A DNA stretch of 5,547 bases from NCBI GenBank assembly GCA_017999135.1, contig JAGOBT010000252.1, positions 1 to 5,547 of the forward strand. The letters are read 5' to 3'. The translations under genes and the position numbers were made by a program. This document shows positions 1-5,547 of the stretch, piece by piece (the first letter of the stretch is position 1; every line of letters begins with the position of its first letter). The DNA is from Burkholderiaceae bacterium (GTDB lineage: Bacteria; Pseudomonadota; Gammaproteobacteria; Burkholderiales; Burkholderiaceae_C). The notes under the pieces were generated by a model. That model was not told the DNA's origin, searched no databases, and was given only the letters and a program-made list of their open reading frames with translations.

Positions 1-1764
1 CCGCTGCCCTCCACCGCGCCGCGGCTGCCCTCCACCGCGCCGCGGCTGCCCCGCCTGGCGCATGCGCAGACGCTGCCCGCGGCGGGCGGCGCGAAGGCTC
101 GCCGCAGCCACCCCGATGTGGGCGCGCAGGCGCTGCTGCTGCTGGCCGGCGGGCTGCTGGCGCTGTTTCTCGTCGCGCCGCTGGTGGCCCTGTTCGGCCA
201 CAGTCTGATCGACGACGACGGCAGCGTCGGCCTGCAGCACTTTCGCGAGTTCCTGGCCAGCCCCGGCATGGCCGCGGCCACCTGGAACACGCTCTGGGTG
301 GCGTTGCTGGTCACCGCGATCACGCTGCCGCTGGCCTTCCTCTACGCCTACGCGATCCAGCGCAGCGCGCTGCCGTTCAAGCCGCTGTGGCGGGTGCTGG
401 GGCTGGCGCCGCTGCTGGGGCCCTCGCTGGTGGGGGCGATCGGCTTCATCCAGTGGTTCGGCACCCAGGGCGTGCTCAAGTCGTGGCTGGGCAACACCTC
501 TGTCTACGGCGCCCCGGGCATCGTCATGGCCACCGTCTTCGCGGCCTTCCCGCATGCGCTGATGATCCTGGTGGTGGCGCTGGCCACCGCGGACGCCCGC
601 CTGTACGAAGCCGCCGATGCGCTGCGCGCCTCGCGCTGGCGGCGCTTCACCACCGTCACCCTGCCGGCGGCGCGCTACGGGCTGATCAGTGCGGCACTGG
701 TGGTGTTCGCCTACTCGATCAGCGAGTTCGGCATCCCCAAGGTCATCGGCGGCAACTTCCAGGTGCTGGCGGTGGAGATCTACATCCAGGCGGTGGGTCT
801 GCAGAACTTCGGCCGCGGCGCGGTGGTGGCCATGCTGCTGCTGCTGCCGGTGCTGGTGGCCTACGGCATCGACCGCCAGGTGCAGCGCCGCCAGCAGGCC
901 AGCCTGACCGCCCGGGCCGTGCCCTACGTGGCCCGATCGGACTGGCGGCGCGACCTGCCGCTCACCCTCTTCGTCGGCACGCTGGCCACCGCGCTGGTGG
1001 CCGTGCTGGCGATGGCGGCCTACACCTCCTTCATCAGCTTCTGGCCCTACAACCTGGCGCCCACGCTGCGCCACTACACCTACGGCCTGGCCGAGGCCGG
1101 CGTGGGCGACGCCTACCTCAACAGCCTGCGTCTGGCGGCGCTGACCGCCGGGCTGGGCACCCCCTTCATCTTCGTCACCGCCTACCTGCTGGAAAAAACC
1201 GCTGCACGCGGCGGCCGGCTTGCCGCGCTGGTGCAGGCGCTGGCCGCGCTGCCGATGGGGGTGCCGGGGCTGGTGCTGGGCATCGGCTGCATCCTCTTCT
1301 TCAACCACCCCGACAACCCGCTGGGGGTGTTGTACAAGACGATGCTGCTGATGGTGCTGGCCACCGTGGTGCACTACTACAGCGCCTGCCACCTCACCGC
1401 GCTGACCGCGCTGAAGAGCCTGGACCGGGAGTTCGAGGCGGTGTCGGCCTCGCTGAAGGTGTCGCGCTGGCGCACCTTCCGGCGCGTCACGCTGCCGGTG
1501 TGCCTGCCGGCGGTGCTGGAGATCGCGCGTTACCTGTTCATCAACGCGATGACCACGGTGTCGGCGCTGGTCTTCCTCTACGCGCCGCACACGCTGCCGG
1601 CGTCGGTGTCCATCCTGAACCTCGACGAGGCCGGCGAGCTCGGCCCCGCCGCGGCGATGGCCACCCTCGTCATCGCCACCACCGCTGCCTACAGCCTCCT
1701 GCATGCCCTGGCCGAGCGCCTGCTGCTGCGCCGCCAGCAGGCCTGGCGGCAGGCCAGTCGCTGA
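1..1764 (+). CDS. phnU2: 2-aminoethylphosphonate ABC transporter permease, fused two-domain (5' end outside window)
   Basis: Inner-membrane channel subunit of an ABC importer, most likely for AEP. The frame is open from base 1 with no stop, so the real start lies upstream; the GTG at 118 is only the first start-like codon and falls just before the first membrane helix. About 587 residues are visible. Counting from GTG 118, roughly twelve hydrophobic segments form two six-helix halves (about 5-250 and 281-535), each with the cytoplasmic EAA loop that contacts the ATPase: E164-A-A with L-P at 182-183, and E440-A with L-P at 459-460. This is the two-permease architecture of iron(III)/spermidine-type importers. 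Substrate is inferred from the overall resemblance to the PhnU2 family and from phnW and phnX directly downstream. The binding protein and ATPase are not in the window. The N-terminal tail (bases 1-117) is cytoplasmic, rich in Pro, Ala and Arg, and contains a tandem repeat. Alternative: an iron or polyamine permease, unlikely in this context. Confidence 0.88.
   Translation, partial: PLPSTAPRLPSTAPRLPRLAHAQTLPAAGGAKARRSHPDVGAQALLLLAGGLLALFLVAPLVALFGHSLIDDDGSVGLQHFREFLASPGMAAATWNTLWVALLVTAITLPLAFLYAYAIQRSALPFKPLWRVLGLAPLLGPSLVGAIGFIQWFGTQGVLKSWLGNTSVYGAPGIVMATVFAAFPHALMILVVALATADARLYEAADALRASRWRRFTTVTLPAARYGLISAALVVFAYSISEFGIPKVIGGNFQVLAVEIYIQAVGLQNFGRGAVVAMLLLLPVLVAYGIDRQVQRRQQASLTARAVPYVARSDWRRDLPLTLFVGTLATALVAVLAMAAYTSFISFWPYNLAPTLRHYTYGLAEAGVGDAYLNSLRLAALTAGLGTPFIFVTAYLLEKTAARGGRLAALVQALAALPMGVPGLVLGIGCILFFNHPDNPLGVLYKTMLLMVLATVVHYYSACHLTALTALKSLDREFEAVSASLKVSRWRTFRRVTLPVCLPAVLEIARYLFINAMTTVSALVFLYAPHTLPASVSILNLDEAGELGPAAAMATLVIATTAAYSLLHALAERLLLRRQQAWRQASR
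4..51 (+). repeat. 21-bp tandem repeat inside the permease N-terminal tail
   Basis: A 21-base unit occurs perfectly at 4-24 and 25-45, with the first six bases of a third copy at 46-51. It is in frame and encodes the seven-residue unit LPSTAPR twice, then LPR. It begins at the left edge, so more copies may lie upstream. The repeat is in the predicted cytoplasmic tail, ahead of the first membrane helix, and is not part of the conserved permease fold. Being a multiple of three, copy-number change would keep the frame. Confidence 0.9.
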
Positions 1765-1765
1765 A

Positions 1766-1781
1766 CCTGCCCCCCTTTGTC
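1766..1781 (+). repeat. 16-base spacer element, copy 1 (permease-phnW gap)
   Basis: Matches CCTGCNCCCCTTTGTC, with C at the variable position. It starts one base after the permease stop codon and ends 16 bases before the phnW ATG. A second copy with 15 of 16 identical bases lies in the phnW-phnX gap at 2935-2950. The surrounding leader (about 1766-1797) is nearly all C and T. Function unknown: a C/U-rich single-stranded mRNA segment suits Rho or ribosomal protein S1 contact, but it could also be a duplication remnant. Confidence 0.5.
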
Positions 1782-1797
1782 TTCTGTGTCCCCTTCC

Positions 1798-2925
1798 ATG
1801 CCCCTGATCGACCGCGACCCCCTGCTGCTCACCCCCGGGCCGCTCAACACGACGCTGCGCACCAAGCAGGCCATGCTGCATGACTGGGGCAGCTGGGACG
1901 CCGCCTTCAACCGCATCACCGGCGAGGTCTGCACCCAGCTGGTCGAGATCGTGCACGGCCGCGACACCCATGTCTGCGTGCCGCTGCAGGGCAGCGGCAG
2001 CTTTGCTGTGGAGGCTGCGCTGGGCACGCTGGTGCCACGCGAGGGCAAGGTGCTGGTACCCAACCAGGGCGCCTACTGTGCCCGCATCCTGAAGATCCTC
2101 GGCGTCATCGGCCGGGCTGCCGTGGAATTGCCCTTGGCCGAACACGAGCCGATGGATCCTGCCGCCATCGACGCGGCGCTGGCCGCCGACCCGTCCATCA
2201 CCCATGTGGCGGTGGTGCACTGTGAAACCGGCACCGGCATCCTCAACCCGCTCGAGGCCATCGCCCGGGTGGTGGCCGCCCGTGGCCGGGCACTGCTGAT
2301 CGACGCGATGAGCAGCTTCGGCGCCATCGAGATCGACGCGCGCCGCATCCCCTTCGACGCCCTGGTGGCCGCCTCGGGCAAGTGCCTGGAAGGGGTACCC
2401 GGCATGGGCTTCGTGATCGCCCGGCGCGAGGCGCTGCGGGCCAGTGCCGGAAACTGCCATTCGCTGGCGCTGGACCTGCACGACCAGTGGACCTACCTGG
2501 AGCGGACCACGCAGTGGCGCTTCACCCCGCCGACGCATGTGGTGGTGGCGCTGGCCGAGGCGCTGGCGCAGTACCACGAGGAAGGGGGCCAGGCCGCCCG
2601 GGGTGCGCGCTACGCGGCCAACTGCCGCCGCCTGGTCGAAGGCCTGCGCGGGCTGGGCCTGCGCCCCTTCCTCGCCGCCGAGGCGCAGGCGCCGATCATC
2701 GTCACCTTCCACGCCCCGGTGCACCCGGCCTGGCACTTCCCGACCTTCTACCAGGGCGTGCGCGAGCGCGGCTTCATCCTCTACCCCGGCAAGCTGACCC
2801 AGGTGGAGACCTTCCGCGTCGGCTGCATTGGTGCGCTGACGCCCTTCGACATCGACCCGGTGGTCCAGGCCATCGGCGCCACGCTGCGTGCGATGGGCAT
2901 CCCGACGGGCGCCTGCACCGAGTGA
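1798..2925 (+). CDS. phnW: 2-aminoethylphosphonate:pyruvate aminotransferase
   Basis: PLP-dependent cytosolic aminotransferase (fold type I, class V). It converts AEP plus pyruvate to phosphonoacetaldehyde plus L-alanine, the first step of the hydrolytic AEP pathway. With the ATG at 1798 the protein has 375 residues, close to the usual ~367. The N-terminus shows the [11 protein letters not shown] motif that contributes to cofactor phosphate and substrate binding. HCETGTG surrounds residue 143, D169 (in [10 protein letters not shown]) should contact the pyridine nitrogen, K195 (in [13 protein letters not shown]) is the Schiff-base lysine, and R340 (in TFRVGCIG) sits where the family binds the substrate acid group. 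An in-frame TTG at 1777 and GTG at 1786 would add seven or four residues, but the family start fits the ATG. None of the three starts has a clear Shine-Dalgarno, so translation may be coupled to the permease, 33 bases upstream. phnX follows after 54 bases. All key residues are present, so the enzyme should be active. Confidence 0.96.
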   Translation: MPLIDRDPLLLTPGPLNTTLRTKQAMLHDWGSWDAAFNRITGEVCTQLVEIVHGRDTHVCVPLQGSGSFAVEAALGTLVPREGKVLVPNQGAYCARILKILGVIGRAAVELPLAEHEPMDPAAIDAALAADPSITHVAVVHCETGTGILNPLEAIARVVAARGRALLIDAMSSFGAIEIDARRIPFDALVAASGKCLEGVPGMGFVIARREALRASAGNCHSLALDLHDQWTYLERTTQWRFTPPTHVVVALAEALAQYHEEGGQAARGARYAANCRRLVEGLRGLGLRPFLAAEAQAPIIVTFHAPVHPAWHFPTFYQGVRERGFILYPGKLTQVETFRVGCIGALTPFDIDPVVQAIGATLRAMGIPTGACTE

Positions 2926-2934
2926 CTGGCCGCC

Positions 2935-2950
2935 CCTGCGCCCCTTTGTC
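2935..2950 (+). repeat. 16-base spacer element, copy 2 (phnW-phnX gap)
   Basis: Same orientation as copy 1 at 1766-1781 and differs from it only at the sixth base (G here, C there). It starts nine bases after the phnW stop and ends 15 bases before the phnX Shine-Dalgarno. No copy is seen in the 15-base phnX-oxidoreductase gap or in the region before the lipoprotein gene. Confidence 0.5.
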
Positions 2951-2965
2951 CCCACAGAAACCCTC

Positions 2966-2970
2966 AGGAG
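2966..2970 (+). promoter_or_regulatory. Ribosome binding site of phnX
   Basis: AGGAG ends nine bases before the ATG at 2980. It is the best Shine-Dalgarno inside the operon and fixes the phnX start. The other internal genes have weak or no such signal, so phnX may be translated independently. Confidence 0.8.
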
Positions 2971-2979
2971 AACCCGCCC

Positions 2980-3792
2980 ATGACCCGCCACCTGGAAGCC
3001 GTCATCTTCGACTGGGCCGGCACCGTCGTCGACTTCGGCTCCTTCGCGCCGACGCAGATCTTCGTCGATGCCTTCAAGGCCGCCTATGACTTCGACCTGA
3101 GCCTGGCCGAGGCACGCCGGCCGATGGGCCTGGGCAAGTGGCAGCACATCCAGGCGCTGGGCCGTGATCCGGAGGTGGCCGCGCGCTGGCAGGCCCGCTT
3201 CGGCCGGCCGATGGGCGACGACGACGTCGATCACCTGTACCGCACCTTCATCCCGCTGCAGGTCGAACGGGTCGGGCAGCATGCCGACCTGATTCCCGGC
3301 ACGCTGGAAACGGTGGCGGCGTTGCGGGCACAGGGTCTGAAGATCGGTTCCACCACCGGCTACCCGCGCGAGGTGATGCTGCGGCTGATCGAGGCCGCCG
3401 CTGAACGCGGCTATGCGCCGGACTGCGTGGTCTGTGCCGATGAACTGGCGGCAGGGGCTCGCCCCGGCCCCTGGATGGCGCTGGACTGTGTGCAGCAACT
3501 GCGCATCGCGGCGGTGGCCCACTGCATCAAGGTCGACGACACCCTGCCTGGCCTGCAGGAGGGACGCAGCGCCGGCATGTGGACGGTGGGGCTGGCGCTG
3601 TCGGGCAGCCCGGCCGGCTGGACCCTGGCCGAGTACCAGGCGGCGCCCGAGTCGCAGCGCGAGGCCCTGCGGGGGCGGGTGCGCGCCGAGTTCGCCCCTG
3701 CCCATCCCCATTACGTGATCGACAGCGTGGCCGACCTGCTGCCGGTGGTGGCGCACATCGAGCAGCGCCTGGCCGCCGGCGAGCGGCCCTGA
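2980..3792 (+). CDS. phnX: Phosphonoacetaldehyde hydrolase (phosphonatase)
   Basis: HAD-superfamily enzyme that splits phosphonoacetaldehyde into phosphate and acetaldehyde, using a lysine Schiff base and an aspartate nucleophile with Mg2+. The 270-residue length is typical. Visible motifs: DWAGT with nucleophile D11; RRPMGLGKWQHI with Schiff-base K53, M49 and H56; STTGYPR with T126 and Y128; HCIKVDDT with K184 and D186-D187 for the metal site. The helical cap domain lies between the nucleophile and the STTGY motif. The usual DDxPAGRPxPW segment reads DELAAGARPGPW here, with an apparent extra Ala before R161; the equivalent Arg in studied homologues binds the phosphonate. The start is the ATG at 2980 behind a good AGGAG. 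It is 54 bases after phnW, whose product it uses, and 15 bases before the FAD enzyme. With phnW it forms the complete hydrolytic route from AEP to phosphate. Confidence 0.96.
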   Translation: MTRHLEAVIFDWAGTVVDFGSFAPTQIFVDAFKAAYDFDLSLAEARRPMGLGKWQHIQALGRDPEVAARWQARFGRPMGDDDVDHLYRTFIPLQVERVGQHADLIPGTLETVAALRAQGLKIGSTTGYPREVMLRLIEAAAERGYAPDCVVCADELAAGARPGPWMALDCVQQLRIAAVAHCIKVDDTLPGLQEGRSAGMWTVGLALSGSPAGWTLAEYQAAPESQREALRGRVRAEFAPAHPHYVIDSVADLLPVVAHIEQRLAAGERP

Positions 3793-3807
3793 TCACGGCG
3801 GCGACCG

Positions 3808-4956
3808 ATGCAACACGCGGACCACTTCGACCTGGTGGTGGTGGGCGCCGGCATCCTCGGGCTGGCGACGGCCTGGCGGGCCCGGCAGCGGGGGTGGAAG
3901 GTGGCGGTGCTGGAGCGCCATGCCCGCTGCATCGGCGCTTCGGTGCGCAACTTCGGCTTTGTCACCGTCACCGGCCAGGGACCGGCCGATCACTGGCGGC
4001 GCGCGCAGATCAGCCGCGCAGCCTGGGAGGAAATTGCGCCGCAGGCGGGCATCCCGGTGCTCCAGCGGGGGGCCTGGGTGCTGGCCCAACGGCCCGAGGC
4101 GGCGGCCCTGCTGGAAGCCTTTGCTGCCGGTGACATGGGCACCGGCTGCCGGCTGCTGGGCCCCGCGCAGATGCAGCGGGAGTGCCCCGCCTTGCGGCCG
4201 GGCGAGCTGCTGCTGCACAGCCCGCATGAGCTGCGCATCGAATCCCGCGAGGCCGTGGCGCGCCTGGCGCAGTGGCTGCAGCAGATTCATGGCGTGGACT
4301 TTCATTGGCACACCGCGGTGCACGAGATCGATCTGCCGCGGGTGCACAGCAGCCGCGGTGTGTTTCGAGCCGAGCACTGCGTCGTCTGCCCCGGACACGA
4401 CCTGTCCAGCCTGCCTGCACAGTGGCTGGCGGACGCGGGCCTGCGCACTCGCATCCGAGTCTGCACGCTGCAGATGTTGCGTGTGGCACCGGCAAGGCCG
4501 TTGCCCCTGCCTTGCACGCTGACGTCCGATCTCAGCCTGCTGCGTTACCCCGGTTTTGCCACTTTGCCGCAGGCGGCTGTGCTGCGCCAGCGGCTGGAGC
4601 GGGAGCAGCCGCAGCATCTGGCGCAGGGGGTGCACCTGATTGTCGCCTCTGGCGCCGATGGTTCGCTGGTGGTGGGCGACAGCCATGTCTACGGAGATGC
4701 CGAGCAGCCCTTTGCACGCAGCGAGGTGGACGCGCTGATCCTCGATGAGCTGCACAGCGTGCTGGATGGGGGCGACCTGCAGGTCACTGAACGTTGGGTG
4801 GGCAGCTACGCCTCGGCAGATCAACCTGTGTTCCTGGGCAGCCCGGCAGCGGGCGTGGCGGTCGGTCTGGTCACCAGCGGCACCGGTGCATCGACCGCTT
4901 TTGCGCTGGGTGACGAGTTGCTGGACTGCGCCATGGGGAGCGGCGCGGGCCGGTGA
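3808..4956 (+). CDS. FAD-dependent amine oxidoreductase, phosphonate-cluster family (proposed N-methyl-AEP/AEP oxidase)
   Basis: A 382-residue protein of the D-amino-acid oxidase/glycine oxidase (DAO) superfamily. The N-terminal Rossmann fold shows VVVGAGILG (G13, G15, G18) with E36 at the end of the second strand for the adenosine ribose, followed by GASVRNFGF (43-51), the conserved turn that packs on FAD. The C-terminal TSGTGAST (356-363) is the second flavin-contact loop. There is no signal peptide or membrane segment. It matches the oxidoreductase clade that recurs beside phnW/phnX and AEP transporters. Some studied members of this group oxidise N-methyl-AEP, and some AEP itself, to phosphonoacetaldehyde with release of amine and H2O2. 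The exact substrate here cannot be read from sequence. The ATG at 3808 lies 15 bases after the phnX stop and lacks a strong Shine-Dalgarno, which suggests coupling within one mRNA. The gene appears to end the operon. A glycine/sarcosine oxidase-like role is the main alternative but fits the context less well. Confidence 0.88.
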   Translation: MQHADHFDLVVVGAGILGLATAWRARQRGWKVAVLERHARCIGASVRNFGFVTVTGQGPADHWRRAQISRAAWEEIAPQAGIPVLQRGAWVLAQRPEAAALLEAFAAGDMGTGCRLLGPAQMQRECPALRPGELLLHSPHELRIESREAVARLAQWLQQIHGVDFHWHTAVHEIDLPRVHSSRGVFRAEHCVVCPGHDLSSLPAQWLADAGLRTRIRVCTLQMLRVAPARPLPLPCTLTSDLSLLRYPGFATLPQAAVLRQRLEREQPQHLAQGVHLIVASGADGSLVVGDSHVYGDAEQPFARSEVDALILDELHSVLDGGDLQVTERWVGSYASADQPVFLGSPAAGVAVGLVTSGTGASTAFALGDELLDCAMGSGAGR

Positions 4957-4965
4957 GGAACGATT

Positions 4966-4992
4966 CAGGCAGTGACATCCGTCACGCGCCTG
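4966..4992 (+). other. Imperfect inverted repeat with CRP-like GTGA-N6-TCAC core
   Basis: CAGGC (4966-4970) pairs with GCCTG (4988-4992), and inside them GTGAC (4972-4976) pairs with GTCAC (4981-4985) around the loop ATCC. In RNA this gives ten base pairs with a small internal loop at the 3' end of the oxidoreductase transcript. As DNA, 4972-4985 reads GTGA-N6-TCAC, the half-site spacing of CRP/FNR-type operators. The right half is shared with the candidate Pho box. The symmetry is visible; which role it has, if any, is inference. Confidence 0.45.
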
Positions 4993-5012
4993 TCACCACA
5001 GCTGCCTAAGGT
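4979..5012 (+). promoter_or_regulatory. Candidate PhoB-dependent promoter (Pho box plus -10)
   Basis: Two direct heptamers, CCGTCAC (4979-4985) and CTGTCAC (4990-4996), are separated by four bases, giving the 11-base period of a PhoB box (consensus half CTGTCAT, 5 of 7 and 6 of 7 matches). Ten bases after the second half lies TAAGGT (5007-5012), a weak -10 at the spacing seen in classical Pho promoters, where the box replaces the -35. Transcription would start near 5019-5020, about 30 bases before the lipoprotein ATG. The proposed role is activation of the lipoprotein gene in phosphate starvation. The -10 matches only three of six bases, so this stays a candidate. Confidence 0.5.
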
Positions 5013-5026
5013 CGGTGGTTTTCTTT
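4995..5026 (+). terminator. Candidate weak intrinsic terminator of the phn operon
   Basis: ACCAC (4995-4999) can pair with GTGGT (5015-5019), with an inner GCC/GGT pairing (5004-5006 with 5010-5012, including one G-U pair) around a TAA loop. A T-rich run (5019-5022 and 5024-5026) follows directly. The stem is short and has internal loops, so termination may be partial. It ends about where transcription from the downstream promoter would begin, so it would not stop the lipoprotein mRNA. Confidence 0.35.
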
Positions 5027-5033
5027 ACAAGCA

Positions 5034-5040
5034 AAGAGGA
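5034..5040 (+). promoter_or_regulatory. Ribosome binding site of the lipoprotein gene
   Basis: AAGAGGA ends eight bases before the ATG at 5049. It is a good Shine-Dalgarno at normal spacing and agrees with the signal peptide starting at that ATG. Confidence 0.75.
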
Positions 5041-5048
5041 TCGCAGAC

Positions 5049-5547
5049 ATGTCTTTCCCGAATCTGCGCCTGTCGGCGCTGGCCCTGGCAGCGTCGTTGG
5101 CGATGGCGGTGGCCGCCTGTGGCGGCGGTGATGATGACGACAAGGACAACGCTGTCCAGGCATCGGTGCCCGATGCGGCGATGCACTTCAACCGCGTGTC
5201 CACCTTCACCATCTGCGAGCAGCTGGGCTCCTCCTGTGAATCGGACACGGCCGTCAACGCCGAGATCGTTGCGGCCAGCACGGACGGCATGACGCTGGTC
5301 TACACCAGCGGGCTGAGCAAACAGATCGGCTTCGTGGACATCACCGATCCGTCCGCACCGGTGGGCCTGGGGTCACTGGCGCTGGACGGCGAGCCGACTT
5401 CGGTGGCCGTGGCGGGCGCATATGCCCTGGTGGCGGTGAACACCTCGCCGTCCTTTGTGGCACCCACGGGCAAGCTGGTGGTGGTGAGCATCGCCACCCG
5501 CACGGTGGTGGCCGAACTGGACCTGGGGGGCCAGCCGGATTCGGTGG
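5049..5547 (+). CDS. Exported lipoprotein with beta-propeller-like repeats (3' end outside window)
   Basis: The frame runs from ATG 5049 to the right edge without a stop; 166 residues are visible. Residues 1-23 are a lipoprotein signal peptide with one Arg, a hydrophobic core and the lipobox VAAC, giving C24 as the lipidated residue. Gly, not Asp, follows C24, so outer-membrane sorting is more likely than retention in the inner membrane. A linker GGGDDDDK (25-32) follows. C56 and C63 could form a disulfide. From about residue 71 there are short strand-rich repeats: IGFVDITDPSAPVG (93-106, like LVIVD-type repeats), GEPTSVAVAGAYALVAVN (114-131), then KLVVVSIATRTVVAELDLGGQPDSV (142-166). These resemble blades of a YncE/LVIVD-like beta-propeller. 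Such N-terminal propellers occur in large surface proteins, including some annotated as having a phytase-like esterase domain, but no catalytic domain is visible here. The possible Pho box suggests a phosphate-related role. The specific function is not established. Confidence 0.8.
   Translation, partial: MSFPNLRLSALALAASLAMAVAACGGGDDDDKDNAVQASVPDAAMHFNRVSTFTICEQLGSSCESDTAVNAEIVAASTDGMTLVYTSGLSKQIGFVDITDPSAPVGLGSLALDGEPTSVAVAGAYALVAVNTSPSFVAPTGKLVVVSIATRTVVAELDLGGQPDSV

Noticed and set aside
387..1883. Long + strand open frame (498 codons) overlapping the permease
   Set aside because: It is out of frame with the permease, reads as low-complexity Ala/Gly/Arg/Pro sequence, and exists because GC-rich DNA has few stops. 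The other frame has twelve membrane helices and both EAA loops.
1689..2405. Two - strand open frames opposite the start of phnW
   Set aside because: Both show biased composition without motifs, opposite strongly conserved phnW coding sequence.
2382..3089. + strand open frame (235 codons) bridging phnW and phnX
   Set aside because: It is a frame-shifted reading of phnW and phnX with Arg/Pro/Ala-rich sequence; both real genes have all catalytic residues in their own frames.
3793..4824. Long - strand open frame (343 codons) opposite the FAD enzyme
   Set aside because: It has no recognisable motif and is Gln/Arg/His/Ala rich. The + strand has a complete FAD-binding fold, so this is an antisense shadow.
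4280..4956. Impression of lower GC in the second half of the FAD gene, as a sign of horizontal transfer
   Set aside because: Hand counts on sample lines showed only a small difference from the permease gene, too little to support a transfer claim.
5145..5159. DDDDK in the lipoprotein linker as a deliberate protease site or construct tag
   Set aside because: Acidic Gly/Asp linkers after the lipobox are common in natural lipoproteins, and nothing nearby looks like vector or tag sequence.
4972..5292. + strand open frame (106 codons) from GTG 4972 across the promoter region
   Set aside because: It has no ribosome site and reads as Trp/Arg/Pro-rich sequence. The frame from ATG 5049 has a Shine-Dalgarno, signal peptide and lipobox.

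Overview
The window is a compact, very GC-rich stretch with strongly G/C-biased third codon positions. It carries a 2-aminoethylphosphonate (AEP) uptake and breakdown operon followed by the start of an exported lipoprotein gene. The gene set and order (fused two-domain AEP permease, phnW, phnX, FAD-dependent oxidoreductase) and the base composition suggest a betaproteobacterium, probably of the order Burkholderiales. That placement is inference; no rRNA or other taxonomic marker is present.

Layout on the + strand. (1) 1-1764: 3' part of a fused ABC-transporter permease of the PhnU2 type. The frame is open to the left edge, so the true start and most likely the binding-protein and ATPase genes lie upstream, outside the window. 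(2) 1798-2925: phnW, AEP:pyruvate aminotransferase. (3) 2980-3792: phnX, phosphonoacetaldehyde hydrolase. (4) 3808-4956: FAD-dependent amine oxidoreductase of the family that travels with phosphonate genes. (5) 4957-5048: a 92-base intergenic region dense in symmetry, with a candidate Pho box and -10 element, a CRP-like palindrome and a candidate terminator. (6) 5049-5547: 5' part of a lipoprotein with a beta-propeller-like body, cut off by the right edge. No gene is seen on the - strand, and there is no RNA gene, CRISPR array, insertion sequence or stretch over 300 bases without a gene.

How the genes work together. The permease imports AEP or a related phosphonate. PhnW moves the amino group to pyruvate, giving phosphonoacetaldehyde and alanine. 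PhnX cleaves the C-P bond to give phosphate and acetaldehyde. The FAD enzyme probably makes the same aldehyde by oxidation from N-methyl-AEP and perhaps AEP itself, which PhnW cannot do for N-alkylated substrates. The four genes are co-directional with gaps of 33, 54 and 15 bases and are likely one transcript. The lipoprotein gene seems to have its own, possibly PhoB-controlled, promoter, which would tie it to phosphate stress rather than to AEP metabolism as such.

Most of the window matches a known pathway. The least explained parts are the regulatory region at 4957-5048, the lipoprotein, a near-identical 16-base element in two intergenic spacers, and a tandem seven-residue repeat in the N-terminal tail of the permease.
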